DNA of 64,000 nt from Lachnospiraceae bacterium (GCA_018053995.1 JAGPKJ010000003.1:1-64000), one strand, 5' to 3'; shown: positions 1-10,078, numbered from the stretch's first letter. The notes: generated by a model from the letters alone, not told the origin. Numbers and translations: made by a program.

Positions 1-649
1 CAAGCGCTGCGACACGGACAAAATCCGAAACTTTAAGTCTATTCCAACCTGCCATCGGTCTCGCATTTTCAAAACAGACTTTCGCGAGAATAAGTGATAT
101 AAACCCCGCGCATACATGATATGACTGCCCGTTAACAAATGCGAAACTGTACAATGCCGTTAATGCAAATGAAGAGCTGTTATATGCGAGTCGTGAATGG
201 AGATTGCCAAGTCCCGGAACGATACCAAAACTTTCGATCCAGTGTATCGCCTGTGCATGGTAAAGATCACTGTCATAATGCATGTATCCGTGTGATGTCC
301 CGAATGCAAATAAAAGGATAAGAATCAGATACCACACAGCCTTTCGCCATGTCATGCCGTCTCTTATTTTCCAGAAGCTCTGCTTCAGCACATCCCGGCA
401 GCATACAGAGATCACGACGCATATAAAGCACAGTACGGTGACTGCATTATATGAGACGCCTGCAAACAGGCTCCATATCTGCGCATAGACAGTCACTGCC
501 ACGATTCCCGCCATGATTATCTCATCTGTATGATGTGGCACATCTTTACCCATGAGACTAATAACAGCGGTGCCCGCAATAAAAACGGTCACCGCCATGA
601 ATGTCCATATAAGAAGGACGCTTATCACTTTGACTTCTTTCCGCCGCAT
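1..649 (-). CDS. Multi-spanning membrane protein, polysaccharide-locus type (partial)
   Basis: The reading frame starts with ATG at 649 and stays open to the window edge (216 codons visible), so the C-terminal part is missing. The visible part has hydrophobic segments at roughly residues 8-30 and 35-65 and another near 85-100. These are followed by an acidic/aromatic stretch containing [16 protein letters not shown], which I recognise from large membrane proteins of the LIC_10190 type found in surface-polysaccharide loci. The start overlaps the end of the GDP-mannose dehydratase gene by 25 bases, with GGGAAGAG just upstream, so the two are probably co-transcribed. A glycosyltransferase-like or export role is inferred from family and context; no catalytic residue is visible. 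Confidence 0.7.
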   Translation of the reverse strand, partial: MRRKEVKVISVLLIWTFMAVTVFIAGTAVISLMGKDVPHHTDEIIMAGIVAVTVYAQIWSLFAGVSYNAVTVLCFICVVISVCCRDVLKQSFWKIRDGMTWRKAVWYLILILLFAFGTSHGYMHYDSDLYHAQAIHWIESFGIVPGLGNLHSRLAYNSSSFALTALYSFAFVNGQSYHVCAGFISLILAKVCFENARPMAGWNRLKVSDFVRVAAL

Positions 650-1719
650 CTCTTCCCGCTGCGGTATTCCTCGCAGCTTATGCCGGCGATATTCTTCATA
701 TCAGATTCCATCATCATCGATACTAGTGAATGGAAATCCGTCTTTCGCTCCCAGCCGAGAGTCTTCTCAGCTTTTGCGCAGTTGCCCCAAAGGAACTCGA
801 CTTCTGAAGGACGATAAAATTCCGGATTGACATCAACAAGAAGCTTTCCCGTCTCAGCGTCATATCCTTTTTCATCAGCGTCTTTACCTGTCCATTTTAT
901 CTTTATGCCAAGTTCGCCGAATGCGTTATCTACAAATTCGCGGACTGTATGTGTCTCATTTGTCGCAAGAACGAAATCTCCGGGCTTATCCTGCTGAAGC
1001 ATACGCCACATTCCTTCGACGTAATCTCCCGCGAATCCCCAGTCTCGTTTTGAATTCAGATTGCCAAGTGAAAGTTTTTCCTGCTTCCCGGCAGCTATGC
1101 TTGAAGCTGCAAGCGTGATCTTTCTTGTGACAAAATTCTCACCTCTTCTGGGTGATTCATGATTAAAGAGAATTCCGTTGCATGTAAACATGTTGTAAGC
1201 TTCACGGTAATTGACCGTGATCCAGTATGAATAAAGCTTTGCCACGCCATATGGGCTCTTTGGATAAAAAGGTGTTGCTTCGCTCTGTGGCGCTGTCTCC
1301 GGGATTCCTCCGAAGAGTTCTGATGTTGAAGCCTGATAGTAACGGCAATTCTTATCATTTACCCTTATCGCTTCAAGGAGCTTGAGTGTGCTGACTCCTG
1401 TCGCCTCTGCTGTATATTCAGGTACCTCAAATGAGATTCCGACATGCGACTGAGCCGCAAGGTTGTATACTTCCGTAGGTTTTATCTCACCTACAAGTCT
1501 CATAAGATTGCTTGAATCTGTTGTATCCGCATAGTGCATGAAGAAATTCTTCCCAAAATCAGGTGATGCGATCAGATGATCGATACGCTGTGTATTGCTG
1601 ATGCTGTGACGGCGCACAAGACCATGAACCTCATATCCCTTACTAAGCAGGAGCTCTGCAAGATAAGACCCGTCCTGTCCTGTGATTCCTGTGATCATTG
1701 CTATCTTTTTCATATTCAT
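625..1719 (-). CDS. gmd: GDP-mannose 4,6-dehydratase
   Basis: This enzyme converts GDP-D-mannose to GDP-4-dehydro-6-deoxy-D-mannose, the first step to GDP-fucose, GDP-rhamnose and related deoxy-sugars for surface glycans. The 364-residue protein opens with the Rossmann nucleotide motif [15 protein letters not shown]. It has the STSELFG segment and the YGVAK (YxxxK) catalytic pair of the extended short-chain dehydrogenases, and the family's usual length. AAAGGAAGAA precedes the ATG at 1719; a second in-frame ATG at 1713 is possible. It overlaps the downstream membrane-protein gene. No GDP-fucose synthase is next to it in this window, so the final sugar cannot be told. Confidence 0.95.
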   Translation of the reverse strand: MNMKKIAMITGITGQDGSYLAELLLSKGYEVHGLVRRHSISNTQRIDHLIASPDFGKNFFMHYADTTDSSNLMRLVGEIKPTEVYNLAAQSHVGISFEVPEYTAEATGVSTLKLLEAIRVNDKNCRYYQASTSELFGGIPETAPQSEATPFYPKSPYGVAKLYSYWITVNYREAYNMFTCNGILFNHESPRRGENFVTRKITLAASSIAAGKQEKLSLGNLNSKRDWGFAGDYVEGMWRMLQQDKPGDFVLATNETHTVREFVDNAFGELGIKIKWTGKDADEKGYDAETGKLLVDVNPEFYRPSEVEFLWGNCAKAEKTLGWERKTDFHSLVSMMMESDMKNIAGISCEEYRSGKRCGGKKSK

Positions 1720-1818
1720 TTCTTCCTTTCAGTTTTCGAGCTGATTCTTCGATCTGCAATATCTTTCCATATCTATATGACGCAACTTAACGAATGACTA
1801 TGCTGTCGATTCTTATAA

Positions 1819-2289
1819 TCACTTCCACAACACTAGACACTCTATAAGCGCTATCGCTATCCCAAGTATTCCTCCGACAAGCACCTGCAGCGGTGAATGT
1901 CCGATAAGTTCCTTGAGTTTTGCTTCCGGTGAGATATCCTTATTGCCCATCTTCTGGAATGTTTCCATCATAGAATTGAGCACCTGTGCCTGTTTTCCCG
2001 TCTCCCACCTGACTCCCATCGCATCATAGATTGTGACCATTGCAAACATGACCGCTATCGCAAGTTCAGGGCTTCCCGGTCCGCAGACTATGCATGTCGA
2101 CGTGACCAATGCACACACTGTTGCTGAATGACAGCTTGGCATACCACCGCTTCCCGTCATTCGTTCCAATCTGATCTCTTTATTGAGTATCAGATAGATG
2201 ATCGTCTTTATGATCTGTGCTATCAGCCATGAAGATGCTGCCGCAACAAATATCTGATTATGAAAGAGCTCATATAGAAAATTTCCCAT
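1819..2289 (-). CDS. Divergent PAP2 family (DUF212, YuiD-like) membrane protein
   Basis: This 156-residue integral membrane protein carries the DUF212 signature SGGMPSCHSATVCAL, related to the acid phosphatase/vanadium haloperoxidase (PAP2) histidine motif, plus a later GHSPLQVLVGG segment. Hydrophobic stretches lie near residues 12-35, 55-90 and 130-154. Homologues such as Bacillus subtilis YuiD have no established substrate; a lipid or pyrophosphate phosphatase role is only suggested by the family. The gene lies between two sugar-nucleotide genes and has only a weak ribosome-binding site (GGTGA). The 127 bases between its start and the rfbD stop hold no clear terminator. Confidence 0.85.
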   Translation of the reverse strand: MGNFLYELFHNQIFVAAASSWLIAQIIKTIIYLILNKEIRLERMTGSGGMPSCHSATVCALVTSTCIVCGPGSPELAIAVMFAMVTIYDAMGVRWETGKQAQVLNSMMETFQKMGNKDISPEAKLKELIGHSPLQVLVGGILGIAIALIECLVLWK

Positions 2290-2416
2290 CTATTCATTCA
2301 CCCGGCTATCCTATTTTGTAAATTATCTGTATACGCAAGAGGCACACATCATTGTGTATTTCTCCATGTATCACGTTCATTCACTTATAAGATATCAATA
2401 TATATCTTATCTCTCA

Positions 2417-3271
2417 TCAGGCTTTGAAATCTTTCATGTACTCTGCGATCGCATCATGCCAGTCTGCATATTTGAAATCTGTCGTAAGACGGAACATATA
2501 ATTATCAAGGACTGAATATGCAGGGCGTTTTGCCGGTGTTGGATATTCGTCTGTCGTAATGTGCTTTACCTTTGTATTCTTTCCTGCAAGTCTGTAGAAT
2601 TCTTCAGTGAAATCTGCCCATGTACAACTTCCTTCACATGTGCCATGGAAAAGACCATAATTATCTGTCGGAAGAAGATACGCAATAGCCTTTGCAAGTT
2701 CTACTGCACTGGTAGGTGTTCCGTACTGATCACCGACGACTGAAACTTCATCGTGTGTATCAGAAAGTGCCATCATCGTCTTTACAAAATTCTTGCCATC
2801 TCCATAGAGCCATGCTGTACGGATCATGAAAAACTTATCTGCAAACTGACGGACAAAATTCTCGCCTGCCAGTTTCGTTCTTCCATACATTCCGAGCGGT
2901 GAATCAGTCGGATCAAATTCCGTATACGGGCGCGTACCGTTTCCTTCAAATACATAATCTGTTGAGATATGCATCAGTTTTGCACCTGTATCAGTTGCTG
3001 CTATCGCAAGGTTTCTCGGACCTATCGCATTGATCTTATATGACAGGTCTTCCTTAGATTCACTTTCATTTACATTAGTGAACGCTGCACAGTTGATTAT
3101 CGCATATGGCTTTATATCTCGTGCGAGCTTAAGGCATGCATCAACGTTTGTAATATCAAGCTCTGCTACGTCCGTATTTATGAGTTCATATTCACTGTTC
3201 CCTGCGTACAGCTTATTTACCGCTCTTCCAAGCTGTCCGTTGCATCCTGTTATAATCAGTTTTTTTGTCAT
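2417..3271 (-). CDS. rfbD: dTDP-4-dehydrorhamnose reductase
   Basis: RfbD reduces dTDP-4-dehydro-L-rhamnose to dTDP-L-rhamnose with NAD(P)H, the last step of dTDP-rhamnose synthesis for cell-surface polymers. The protein starts MTKKLIITGCNGQLGRAV (Rossmann GxxGxxG type), has STDYVFEG and the YGRTKLAGE catalytic YxxxK motif, and is about 284 residues, normal for the family. The frame is open upstream to a TTG at 3295, but the ATG at 3271 with GGAAAGGG before it is the more natural start. rfbA, rfbB and rfbC are not adjacent, which is unusual because these genes are often clustered. Confidence 0.93.
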   Translation of the reverse strand: MTKKLIITGCNGQLGRAVNKLYAGNSEYELINTDVAELDITNVDACLKLARDIKPYAIINCAAFTNVNESESKEDLSYKINAIGPRNLAIAATDTGAKLMHISTDYVFEGNGTRPYTEFDPTDSPLGMYGRTKLAGENFVRQFADKFFMIRTAWLYGDGKNFVKTMMALSDTHDEVSVVGDQYGTPTSAVELAKAIAYLLPTDNYGLFHGTCEGSCTWADFTEEFYRLAGKNTKVKHITTDEYPTPAKRPAYSVLDNYMFRLTTDFKYADWHDAIAEYMKDFKA

Positions 3272-3295
3272 TTTATCTTTTTCCCTTTCCTGCAA

Positions 3296-3622
3296 CAGTT
3301 GTGACTTTCAAACCACTCCGTTTTCTTTGGAGCATGACGCTCTGCAATGTAGCCGACTTTATAATGACAAGCGCCGTCAACTGCCTACAAAGTTATTTTA
3401 CAACCTGCAGGACTTCATTGCAACGCTTCATCTGATGAAGAATATATTCCGCGGTATGCTTTTTCGGGATTATTATTCGTATTATTTTGATCATTTCCTC
3501 CTGATACGCAAAAAGAGACCACACCATATGATGTGGTCTCCATCTCTACTGTTTCTGCTGCAAAAGACTTGTGCTGACAATTATCATCTGTCCCCTGCTG
3601 CCGAAGCTGATACTGACAATTA
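3296..3622. other. Intergenic region between manA and rfbD
   Basis: This 327-base stretch holds the manA terminator and a 27-bp direct repeat, both listed separately. The rest (3296-3508) must carry any promoter for rfbD on the minus strand; I see no pair of -35 and -10 boxes good enough to name. Open frames crossing it on both strands have no family resemblance and no ribosome-binding site. Confidence 0.6.
3509..3540 (-). terminator. Rho-independent terminator of the mannan operon
   Basis: On the minus strand a long palindrome (GAGACCACA paired with TGTGGTCTC, extending through CATATG) is followed directly by TTTTT. It lies about 80 bases after the manA stop codon and would end the SBP-permease-epimerase-phosphorylase-manA transcript before rfbD. 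Confidence 0.85.
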
Positions 3623-3639
3623 TCATCTGTCACCTGCTG
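3574..3639. repeat. 27-bp direct repeat overlapping the manA stop codon
   Basis: Two copies of a 27-bp sequence (3574-3600 and 3613-3639) differ at one base and are spaced 39 bases apart. Each contains the core GACAATTATCATCTGTC. The second copy includes the manA stop codon at 3623-3625, so the 3' end of manA seems to have been duplicated just beyond the gene. Confidence 0.85.
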
Positions 3640-4579
3640 TTGATGCAATGATTTCCATGGTACCAGTAAGATCTACACTACCCGTTCCCGCAGGAAGGAG
3701 CATGTGATCTCCTTTTTTCACTTTCGTGCCATTTACCGTACCTTCGCCCGAAAGCACTGACATGAGCATGAATGGAAGATCTTCTGCAAATGAAAATCCT
3801 TTATTTACATCGATCTTATATACTGTAAAATACTGACATCCGAAAAGCCTGTTAAGTTTATCGACAGGCATGTTCTGTGTCTCAACTTTGCAGTCACCCA
3901 TAGATGCCGCCGGAACCGTGATCACGTCTTCGCTCTGCTGTATGTGAAGCTGACGCGGCTTACCGTTCTGCAGCCTGTCATAATCATATACTCTGTAAGT
4001 GATATCGCTGTTCTGCTGAGTCTCAAGGATAAGAGTACCGCCCTTTATCGCATGAACGGTGCCGGGATTGATCATAAAGAAGTCACCTTTCTTTATCGGT
4101 ACTTCGCGGATAAGCTCTGACCACTTCTTATCGCCTATCATTTCCTTTAGTTCATCACGCGTCTTCGCATTGTGTCCCATCACAAGCGTTGCATCCTTGC
4201 TGCAATCCATGATATACCAGCACTCGGTCTTACCGAGTGAGCCGTTCTCATGTACCTTCGCATATGAATCATCAGGGTGTACCTGTATGCTGAGATCACT
4301 TTTCGCATCAATGATCTTTATAAGAAGGGGAAATCTGTCTCCACCTTCATTTCCAAACAGTTCCGGATGCTTATCCCAAAGTTCTGAGAGTTTCATTCCC
4401 TTATACTGCCCGGATATTATTGTATTATCCCCGTTCGGATGAGCCGCTATTCCCCAGCATTCTCCGATTCCTTCATTATTTCCCTCTGCGTCATTATAAC
4501 CAAACTCATTATGAAGTCTGTCTCCGCCCCAGATGTTGTGCTTAAGCACTGCCTGCAGCATTATCGGTTCTTTTGACAT
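3623..4579 (-). CDS. manA: Mannose-6-phosphate isomerase, class I
   Basis: ManA interconverts mannose 6-phosphate and fructose 6-phosphate, feeding mannose into glycolysis (or supplying GDP-mannose in reverse). The 318-residue protein matches the short Firmicutes type. It has the zinc-site segments QVHPDDSYA and KTECWYIMD, and the PGTVHAIKGGTLILETQQ active-site region followed by TYRVYDYDR. It starts two bases after the stop of the preceding GH130 gene and is the last gene before a strong terminator, so it is the distal gene of the mannan operon. That position fits a role in using mannose released as mannose 1-phosphate, after a mutase step encoded elsewhere. Confidence 0.95.
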   Translation of the reverse strand: MSKEPIMLQAVLKHNIWGGDRLHNEFGYNDAEGNNEGIGECWGIAAHPNGDNTIISGQYKGMKLSELWDKHPELFGNEGGDRFPLLIKIIDAKSDLSIQVHPDDSYAKVHENGSLGKTECWYIMDCSKDATLVMGHNAKTRDELKEMIGDKKWSELIREVPIKKGDFFMINPGTVHAIKGGTLILETQQNSDITYRVYDYDRLQNGKPRQLHIQQSEDVITVPAASMGDCKVETQNMPVDKLNRLFGCQYFTVYKIDVNKGFSFAEDLPFMLMSVLSGEGTVNGTKVKKGDHMLLPAGTGSVDLTGTMEIIASTAGDR

Positions 4580-4580
4580 T

Positions 4581-5603
4581 TTATCTGCGTCCCTCTTCTG
4601 TGTCTGACTCTCTTGTCACACTGTTATCTTTGATATAATCAATGATATCATCGACAGTTGTGAATGCAAGTCCTACATACGTATCGGCAGCACCATAATA
4701 TATAGCTATCCTGCCTGTCTCTGAATCATGTATCGTTGCGCATGGGAAGCAAACGTTCGGAACAAATCCACGTTCCTCATACCATTCCTCCGGTGTAAGG
4801 ATAAAGTTCTGACAACGATACTTAACTTTTGACGGATCATCGATATCAAGGATCGCACCACCGATAGAATATACATAACCGTTACATGTTCCGCTTACGC
4901 CATGGTAGAATAAAAGCCAGCCCTCTGATGTTTCAATAGGAGCAGCACCTCCACCGATCTTAAGTGACTCCCACCATTCTGAGCTCTTTCCCATAACATG
5001 TCTGTGATTTCCCCAGAAATTCATATCCGGAGACTCGCTCAGGAATATATCTCCAAACGGTGTATGTCCGCTGTCTGAAGGACGTGAGAGCATCATGAAA
5101 TTGCCGTGTATCTTTCTCGGAAACAGAACTGCATTCCTGTTAAATGGCAGGAAGGGATTCTCAAGTCTTGTAAACGTCTTGAAATCTTTTGTCTTTGCCA
5201 TGCCGATCGCTGCGCCGTAGAAATCCTGACACCATATGATGTAATATGTATCTTCGACCTTAACAAGTCGTGGATCATATGCGTATACCGGCATAAACGG
5301 CTTGCCGTCTTTATCTACGAACTGGATCTTATCCTTTTCAAAATCCCAATGGATCGCATCCTTGCTTCTGCCCATATATATATAAGGGATACCGTTAACC
5401 TGTTCGCCTCTAAATACACCGATAAATCCGTCACCGTAAGGCATCACTGCACTATTAAAGATTCTTGCTACCCCGGGAAGCGGATTACGCTCGATTACAG
5501 GATTGTGCGCATATCTCCATACAGGAGCGTTTACTGTCTCTGCCGGTCTCTCCTGCCATGGCATATTCGGAACAGCCGGTGATATCATTTTATATTTGCT
5601 CAT
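4581..5603 (-). CDS. Beta-1,4-manno-oligosaccharide phosphorylase (GH130, RaMP2-like)
   Basis: GH130 enzymes split beta-mannosides with inorganic phosphate, releasing alpha-mannose 1-phosphate. This 340-residue protein begins MSKYKMISPAVPNMPWQERP and has the five-bladed propeller signatures of the family, such as NPVIERNP, IFNSAVMPYG and GGGAAPIETSEGWLLFYHG. Length and opening resemble the Ruminococcus albus RaMP2 subgroup (GH130_2, manno-oligosaccharide phosphorylase, EC 2.4.1.319) rather than subgroup 1. The frame also has an ATG at 5615, but that ATG is part of the ribosome-binding site (GGAGGG, 5 bases before ATG 5603), so 5603 is the start. No signal peptide: it acts in the cytoplasm. 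It lies between the other GH130 gene and manA. Assignment to subgroup 2 is by eye. Confidence 0.88.
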   Translation of the reverse strand: MSKYKMISPAVPNMPWQERPAETVNAPVWRYAHNPVIERNPLPGVARIFNSAVMPYGDGFIGVFRGEQVNGIPYIYMGRSKDAIHWDFEKDKIQFVDKDGKPFMPVYAYDPRLVKVEDTYYIIWCQDFYGAAIGMAKTKDFKTFTRLENPFLPFNRNAVLFPRKIHGNFMMLSRPSDSGHTPFGDIFLSESPDMNFWGNHRHVMGKSSEWWESLKIGGGAAPIETSEGWLLFYHGVSGTCNGYVYSIGGAILDIDDPSKVKYRCQNFILTPEEWYEERGFVPNVCFPCATIHDSETGRIAIYYGAADTYVGLAFTTVDDIIDYIKDNSVTRESDTEEGRR

Positions 5604-5622
5604 AAATCCCTCCATAAGAAAA

Positions 5623-6795
5623 TCAGTTATTTTTCAAAAATTCCATATTTTTTTCTATCATACTGCAGCGCTGCTTTACGCAATCTGGAGAACGCCCCGG
5701 ATCACGCGGTGTATTGAACGTGAAATCAATGAGTCTGTCAAGTGTTGTCGTGGCGACATGCATCCTCGTGTCAGCAGAAGCGTAGTAGATAAATACTTCG
5801 TTTTTCTCGTTGACGATAGCTCCATTCGTAAATACAACATTGCTGACATCCCCGGTGCGTTCACTTCCGCGCGGTCCTATGAGCAGTCCTGAAGGCTCTG
5901 CGATCACTTTGGACGGATCTTTCAGATCTGTGGCAAATACATATATTACATATCTGAGTCCGGCAGCCGTATTGCGGACTCCATGTGCTATATGTATCCA
6001 TCCCCTATCTGTCTTAATAGGTGTTGCACCTTCACCGTTCTTGACTTCGGTAATCGTGTGATATTTTCTGAGTGATGTCATCTTCTCTTCATCTATGACC
6101 GCATGTTCAATGTCATCACAGAGTCCGAATCCGATTCCACCGCCTGAGCCCGTGTCAATAAAGTCATCCATCGGTCTTGTAAAGAAAGCATACTTGCCAT
6201 CTACAAATTCCGGATGAAGGCAGACATTTCTCTGCTGAGGAGAATGAAGTGTGGTAAGATTATCAAGTCTCTCCCATGTCTTTAGGTCTTTTGTACGTAC
6301 GATTCCTGCTGCTGCAGTTGCTGCAGAAAGATCACTTACACTGTGATCCTTGCTCTCTGAGCAGAACACACCGTATATGTATCCGTCTTCATGCTGTGTG
6401 AGACGCATATCATAGACATTCGTCTCCTCCGGGCATGTATCAGGAAGCTGTATCGGATAATCCCAGAATCTGAATCCATCGACACCATTGTCACTTTCAG
6501 CCACTCCGAAAAACGACTTTCTGTCATTTCCTTCGATACGTGCTACAAGATAGTATTTACCATTAAGATATATAGCACCGGAGTTCATCACTGCATTGAC
6601 GCCAAGACGCTCCATAAAATCAGGATTTGTCTCGGGATTCAGATCATATCTCCATGTAAGCGGAATATGCTCTCTTGTAAGTACCGGATATTCATATCTG
6701 TCATAAATTCCATTATAGATGTCTGATTTTACATTTTTTCTGGCGAGAAGCTTTTCCTGTTTCTCACGCTCTACGTAATACATCTCATTCATCAT
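5623..6795 (-). CDS. 4-O-beta-D-mannosyl-D-glucose phosphorylase (GH130, RaMP1-like)
   Basis: This enzyme would cleave beta-1,4-mannosyl-glucose with phosphate to mannose 1-phosphate and glucose (EC 2.4.1.281). The 390-residue protein has the longer N-terminus of GH130 subgroup 1 ([18 protein letters not shown]), the [20 protein letters not shown] blade, and the [11 protein letters not shown] and [14 protein letters not shown] segments. AGGAGGG stands seven bases before the ATG at 6795. It follows the cellobiose 2-epimerase gene and precedes the second GH130 gene, the arrangement seen in Ruminococcus albus and Roseburia mannan loci. It has no signal peptide. The substrate is inferred from subgroup and from the epimerase neighbour. 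Confidence 0.92.
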   Translation of the reverse strand: MMNEMYYVEREKQEKLLARKNVKSDIYNGIYDRYEYPVLTREHIPLTWRYDLNPETNPDFMERLGVNAVMNSGAIYLNGKYYLVARIEGNDRKSFFGVAESDNGVDGFRFWDYPIQLPDTCPEETNVYDMRLTQHEDGYIYGVFCSESKDHSVSDLSAATAAAGIVRTKDLKTWERLDNLTTLHSPQQRNVCLHPEFVDGKYAFFTRPMDDFIDTGSGGGIGFGLCDDIEHAVIDEEKMTSLRKYHTITEVKNGEGATPIKTDRGWIHIAHGVRNTAAGLRYVIYVFATDLKDPSKVIAEPSGLLIGPRGSERTGDVSNVVFTNGAIVNEKNEVFIYYASADTRMHVATTTLDRLIDFTFNTPRDPGRSPDCVKQRCSMIEKNMEFLKNN

Positions 6796-6817
6796 ATTTT
6801 CTCCCTCCTGTTCTCGA

Positions 6818-7999
6818 TCAGTGCATTCCTGCCCTGCGGATCAGTTCCATGCACATACGTCCGTTGTGATATGGACATTTCCACGGTTCTACTATCTCAC
6901 GGTCTGCAGGTACACCGTTCTCGTCGACCTGCCAAAACCATTCAGATCCTTTTCTCTTGTCAATAACATATTTTTTGATGTATTCCCATATCGATATGGC
7001 ATCATCCAGATAGCTTTCTTTTCCATCCTTGTGATATCCATTAACAAAGCCAACCATTGCCTCGGCCTGTACCCACCACACTCTTGTGGTATCTACTTTG
7101 CCGCGCTCATTCTCATTTGGAACGCTGTGTCCATCAAAGGGTTCTTTCTCTGTCTGAGCTCTAAGATCATCTGTCATCTGCTTGACGGCTGCTGTGAGCT
7201 TAGTGTCTTCTATCTCCTCGCAAGCCCTGTCCAAAAGCCATGATGCCTCGATATCATGTCCAAATGAATGAAGATCGATGAGTGACTTGTAATCTTTGTC
7301 GAAGAATACTTCCAGTCTATGCTTATCTTTGTTATATACTTTGGTAAGGAATATATCGATTATGTTTCTAAGCTTCATCTCAACTTCTTTACTGTGTGAT
7401 ACAGCAAGAAGTCCCGTGTATCCTTCAAGAAGATGAAGTACAGTATTCATAGTCCTGTCCGCCATTACACCATTTTCAGAAAGTTTCTCATTTGACGCAG
7501 GTTCAAAATCACGGTCATATGCTTCTCCATATCCGTCAGGATCTGAACATTTAGTCTCAATGATCTTAAAGAGATCCATCGCCATGTCAAGTGCCTTATG
7601 ATCTCCCGAAGCGTCATAATATGCTGAGAGCGCATAGATGGCAAATGCCTGATTATACGTATGTTTCATAGTATCAAGCGGCTTTCCGTCATATGATATC
7701 GACCAGTAGATGCCGCCCTTCTCATCATCAATGCAGCAGTCACACATGAATTTAAATGCATGCTCTGCCTCATTAAGAAGATTTTTATCTCGTAACGTCA
7801 TATATGCTTCCGAAAAGAACCATAGAATGCGGCTGTTGAGAATGCATCCCTTTTCAGCTTTCTTGTCGAGATTAAGATCATAACCTAGCATCCCATAGTA
7901 TCCGCCAAACTCGTTGTCGCGAAGATGCATCCAAAAAGGTATTATATGTTCTGTCAGTTCTCTTTCTGTGTCAAGCGCCAGACTGCTTTCCTTATCCAT
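6818..7999 (-). CDS. Cellobiose 2-epimerase (AGE family)
   Basis: Cellobiose 2-epimerase (EC 5.1.3.11) inverts C2 of the reducing-end sugar, turning beta-1,4-mannobiose into mannosylglucose, the substrate of the downstream phosphorylase. The roughly 393-residue alpha6/alpha6-barrel protein has the family segments [54 protein letters not shown] and [14 protein letters not shown]; the histidines in the third and last include the catalytic pair. I prefer the ATG at 7999 (AGGAG ten bases upstream); an ATG at 8020 is also possible. It is the first enzyme gene after the two permeases in the operon. Confidence 0.9.
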   Translation of the reverse strand: MDKESSLALDTERELTEHIIPFWMHLRDNEFGGYYGMLGYDLNLDKKAEKGCILNSRILWFFSEAYMTLRDKNLLNEAEHAFKFMCDCCIDDEKGGIYWSISYDGKPLDTMKHTYNQAFAIYALSAYYDASGDHKALDMAMDLFKIIETKCSDPDGYGEAYDRDFEPASNEKLSENGVMADRTMNTVLHLLEGYTGLLAVSHSKEVEMKLRNIIDIFLTKVYNKDKHRLEVFFDKDYKSLIDLHSFGHDIEASWLLDRACEEIEDTKLTAAVKQMTDDLRAQTEKEPFDGHSVPNENERGKVDTTRVWWVQAEAMVGFVNGYHKDGKESYLDDAISIWEYIKKYVIDKRKGSEWFWQVDENGVPADREIVEPWKCPYHNGRMCMELIRRAGMH

Positions 8000-8026
8000 T
8001 GATCTATATCTCCTATGCATATAAGA

Positions 8027-8911
8027 TCAGCCCTTTACTGCTCCGGCTGTAATACCGCTGTATATCTGCTTTTGGAAAATGATAAATACTATAAGTGCCG
8101 GCAAGAGTGATATTATAACGCCCGCATCGATCAGGTTATATTGACTTCCCGTCGGTCCCGTAAATGTATAAAGCGCAGTAGCGACTACTCCGACTTTTCG
8201 TTTATCCTGAAGATACATGTTCGAAGCGTAGTATTCATTGTACGTTCCAACACCTTTAAGGATCATCGAAGTAACGATTGCCGGCTTCAAAAGTGGAAGC
8301 ATTATCTTCCAGTATATCTGGAAATAAGATGCTCCATCTATTATAGCAGATTCATCGAGTGACACTGAGATATTCTCCATGTACTGTATGAAAATGTATA
8401 TCGAGATAATATCTGTACCCATGCTCATGATTATGTATCCATACAGATGATTGATGAAATGGAGCTGCATCATTATCTTGTATACAGTTACCTGCATTGC
8501 GATACCCGGAAGAAGCGTTGCAAAAAGAAATAGGTTTCTTACAAGAGCGTTTCCCGGAAACTTGAATCTGTTAAGAGCATATGCGAGCTGTGTTCCGACT
8601 ATGATTGATCCAAGAAGAACAAACACAAGTATGATCGCTGAATTGATGAATGCACGTCCCATATTCGCCTTTGTGAACGCATCAACATAATTGCTAAAGT
8701 TCGCGAAGCTCTTGGGAAGTGTCATTACATTTGTAGTCTGATATTCAGTATCTGTTTTAAATGATGTTATAAAACACGAATATAGTGGTACAAGTGCAAC
8801 AAATGCGCAGAATATCAATGAAAAGTATTTTAGTATCGTCCATACAACGGTTCCCGCTGAATAATGCTTATGTCTCTTTTTCGGTATTGCTGTTTTCATA
8901 TTTTCTGCCAT
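8027..8911 (-). CDS. Carbohydrate ABC transporter permease (MalG type)
   Basis: Inner-membrane permease of a CUT1 sugar importer. The 294-residue protein has about six membrane segments, starting near residues 24-48, and the ATPase-contacting EAA loop DESAIIDGASYFQIYWKIMLP in the usual place. It starts one base from the stop of the MalF-type permease and ends seven bases before the epimerase ORF, so it belongs to the mannan operon. No ATP-binding subunit is encoded in the cluster; such importers often share an MsmK/UgpC-type ATPase encoded elsewhere. A manno-oligosaccharide substrate is inferred from its neighbours. Confidence 0.92.
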   Translation of the reverse strand: MAENMKTAIPKKRHKHYSAGTVVWTILKYFSLIFCAFVALVPLYSCFITSFKTDTEYQTTNVMTLPKSFANFSNYVDAFTKANMGRAFINSAIILVFVLLGSIIVGTQLAYALNRFKFPGNALVRNLFLFATLLPGIAMQVTVYKIMMQLHFINHLYGYIIMSMGTDIISIYIFIQYMENISVSLDESAIIDGASYFQIYWKIMLPLLKPAIVTSMILKGVGTYNEYYASNMYLQDKRKVGVVATALYTFTGPTGSQYNLIDAGVIISLLPALIVFIIFQKQIYSGITAGAVKG

Positions 8912-8912
8912 A

Positions 8913-9956
8913 TCAGTTCACCCCCGCTCTCTCTTTATCACGCGCTTTGAGTTCGGCGATAAGTTTCTTTGCTTCTTTTGCATGTTTTTTCTTCATCGCA
9001 TATGTTTCATCATCTGATTCCGCATTTCTGAAAATATACTTGAACAGTATCTTCTGCAGAACAGTACATACGATTATGATGGCAAAAAGTACAAGCGCCA
9101 TTGCGCATGCAAGGCCGACTTTCTGGTCAGTATGAGCTACTGTATTCATAACTATGAAATATGTAGATGTCCCGTTGCCGCCCTTTGTGATTACGAAGGG
9201 AGGTTCGAAAGCACTGAGTGACCCTGTTATCGAAAGGATTACATTCAGCGTTACGATAGTCCTTATGCTCGGAAGAATGATGTGCTGGAACTGCTGGAAC
9301 TTGTTTGCACCATCAAGTTCTGATGCCTCATAAAGTTCCGGATCTACTGACATGATAGCTCCGATGAACAGAACCATGTTCTGGCCTGTATATCTCCAAA
9401 CTGATGTGAATACAAGAGACCAGTTATTAACGTTCGTATCCTTAAGCCAATACGGCAGGTTTTCAAGATTTGCGCCAAATGCTGTGAGAACTGAATCAAG
9501 AACGAATCCTCTTGTGAAGAAGAACTTGAAGATACATCCGATCGCGATTCCACTTATCAGATAAGGGAAGAACATTACTCCTTTAAAGAAGTTGCTTCCT
9601 TTCACTTTAAAGCTGAGTACAGTAGCCAGATATAATGCAAGTACGAGCTGTACAATAGCTCCCGCCATATAATAGAGTGAGATCTTCAGCGATTTAAAGC
9701 AATCCTCACGCTGAAAGACTTTCACATAATTATCAAGTCCAACAAATTTTCTCTTATAAACAGGTGTTGCGTATTTCATCTTTAAAAAACTGAACTTAAT
9801 CATTTCCCCAAATGGGATGTAAGTAAAGATCACTAGCAGAAGAAGCGGAACAATCATAAATGCTATGATCGTTATCGTCTGCTGACCTTTACGGCTCCTG
9901 GTCCATTTTCTGAAACCGGAGGGCTTACTCTGATTTGAACATGCGGCTGCTGTCAT
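8913..9956 (-). CDS. Carbohydrate ABC transporter permease (MalF type)
   Basis: Partner permease of the sugar importer. The 347-residue protein has a first membrane span near residues 28-50, several more spans, and the EAA motif YEASELDGANKFQQFQHIILPSI. It has a charged C-terminal tail (residues about 315-347) rich in Lys, Glu and Arg. It lies between the binding-protein gene, separated by a stable hairpin at 9986-10013, and the MalG-type permease, which begins one base from its stop. Confidence 0.92.
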   Translation of the reverse strand: MTAAACSNQSKPSGFRKWTRSRKGQQTITIIAFMIVPLLLLVIFTYIPFGEMIKFSFLKMKYATPVYKRKFVGLDNYVKVFQREDCFKSLKISLYYMAGAIVQLVLALYLATVLSFKVKGSNFFKGVMFFPYLISGIAIGCIFKFFFTRGFVLDSVLTAFGANLENLPYWLKDTNVNNWSLVFTSVWRYTGQNMVLFIGAIMSVDPELYEASELDGANKFQQFQHIILPSIRTIVTLNVILSITGSLSAFEPPFVITKGGNGTSTYFIVMNTVAHTDQKVGLACAMALVLFAIIIVCTVLQKILFKYIFRNAESDDETYAMKKKHAKEAKKLIAELKARDKERAGVN

Positions 9957-9985
9957 AATTTTTCCTCCAAAGCTCTCTTTAAAAT

Positions 9986-10013
9986 GAGCCGGGAAAGAAT
10001 ACTTTCCCGGCTC
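9986..10013 (-). terminator. Intercistronic hairpin between binding-protein and permease genes
   Basis: A perfect 12-bp stem (GAGCCGGGAAAG / CTTTCCCGGCTC) with a four-base loop is followed on the minus strand by ATTTTAAAG. The U-tract is short, so this is more likely a partial terminator or 3' stabiliser. It would leave more mRNA for the binding lipoprotein than for the permeases, as is common in maltose-type operons. Confidence 0.75.
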
Positions 10014-10078
10014 ACGATTCGGATACTAAAGTATCTTAAGATTACAACTTGAATATCCTTTTCTATTTACCTGCCGAA

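Noticed and set aside
3415..3648. 77-codon open frame downstream of manA on the minus strand
   Set aside because: It overlaps the manA end and the terminator, reads the 27-bp repeat twice and has no recognisable domain.
3030..3707. Long plus-strand frame opposite rfbD and the gap before manA
   Set aside because: It is antisense to a well-supported gene over much of its length and has no family signature.
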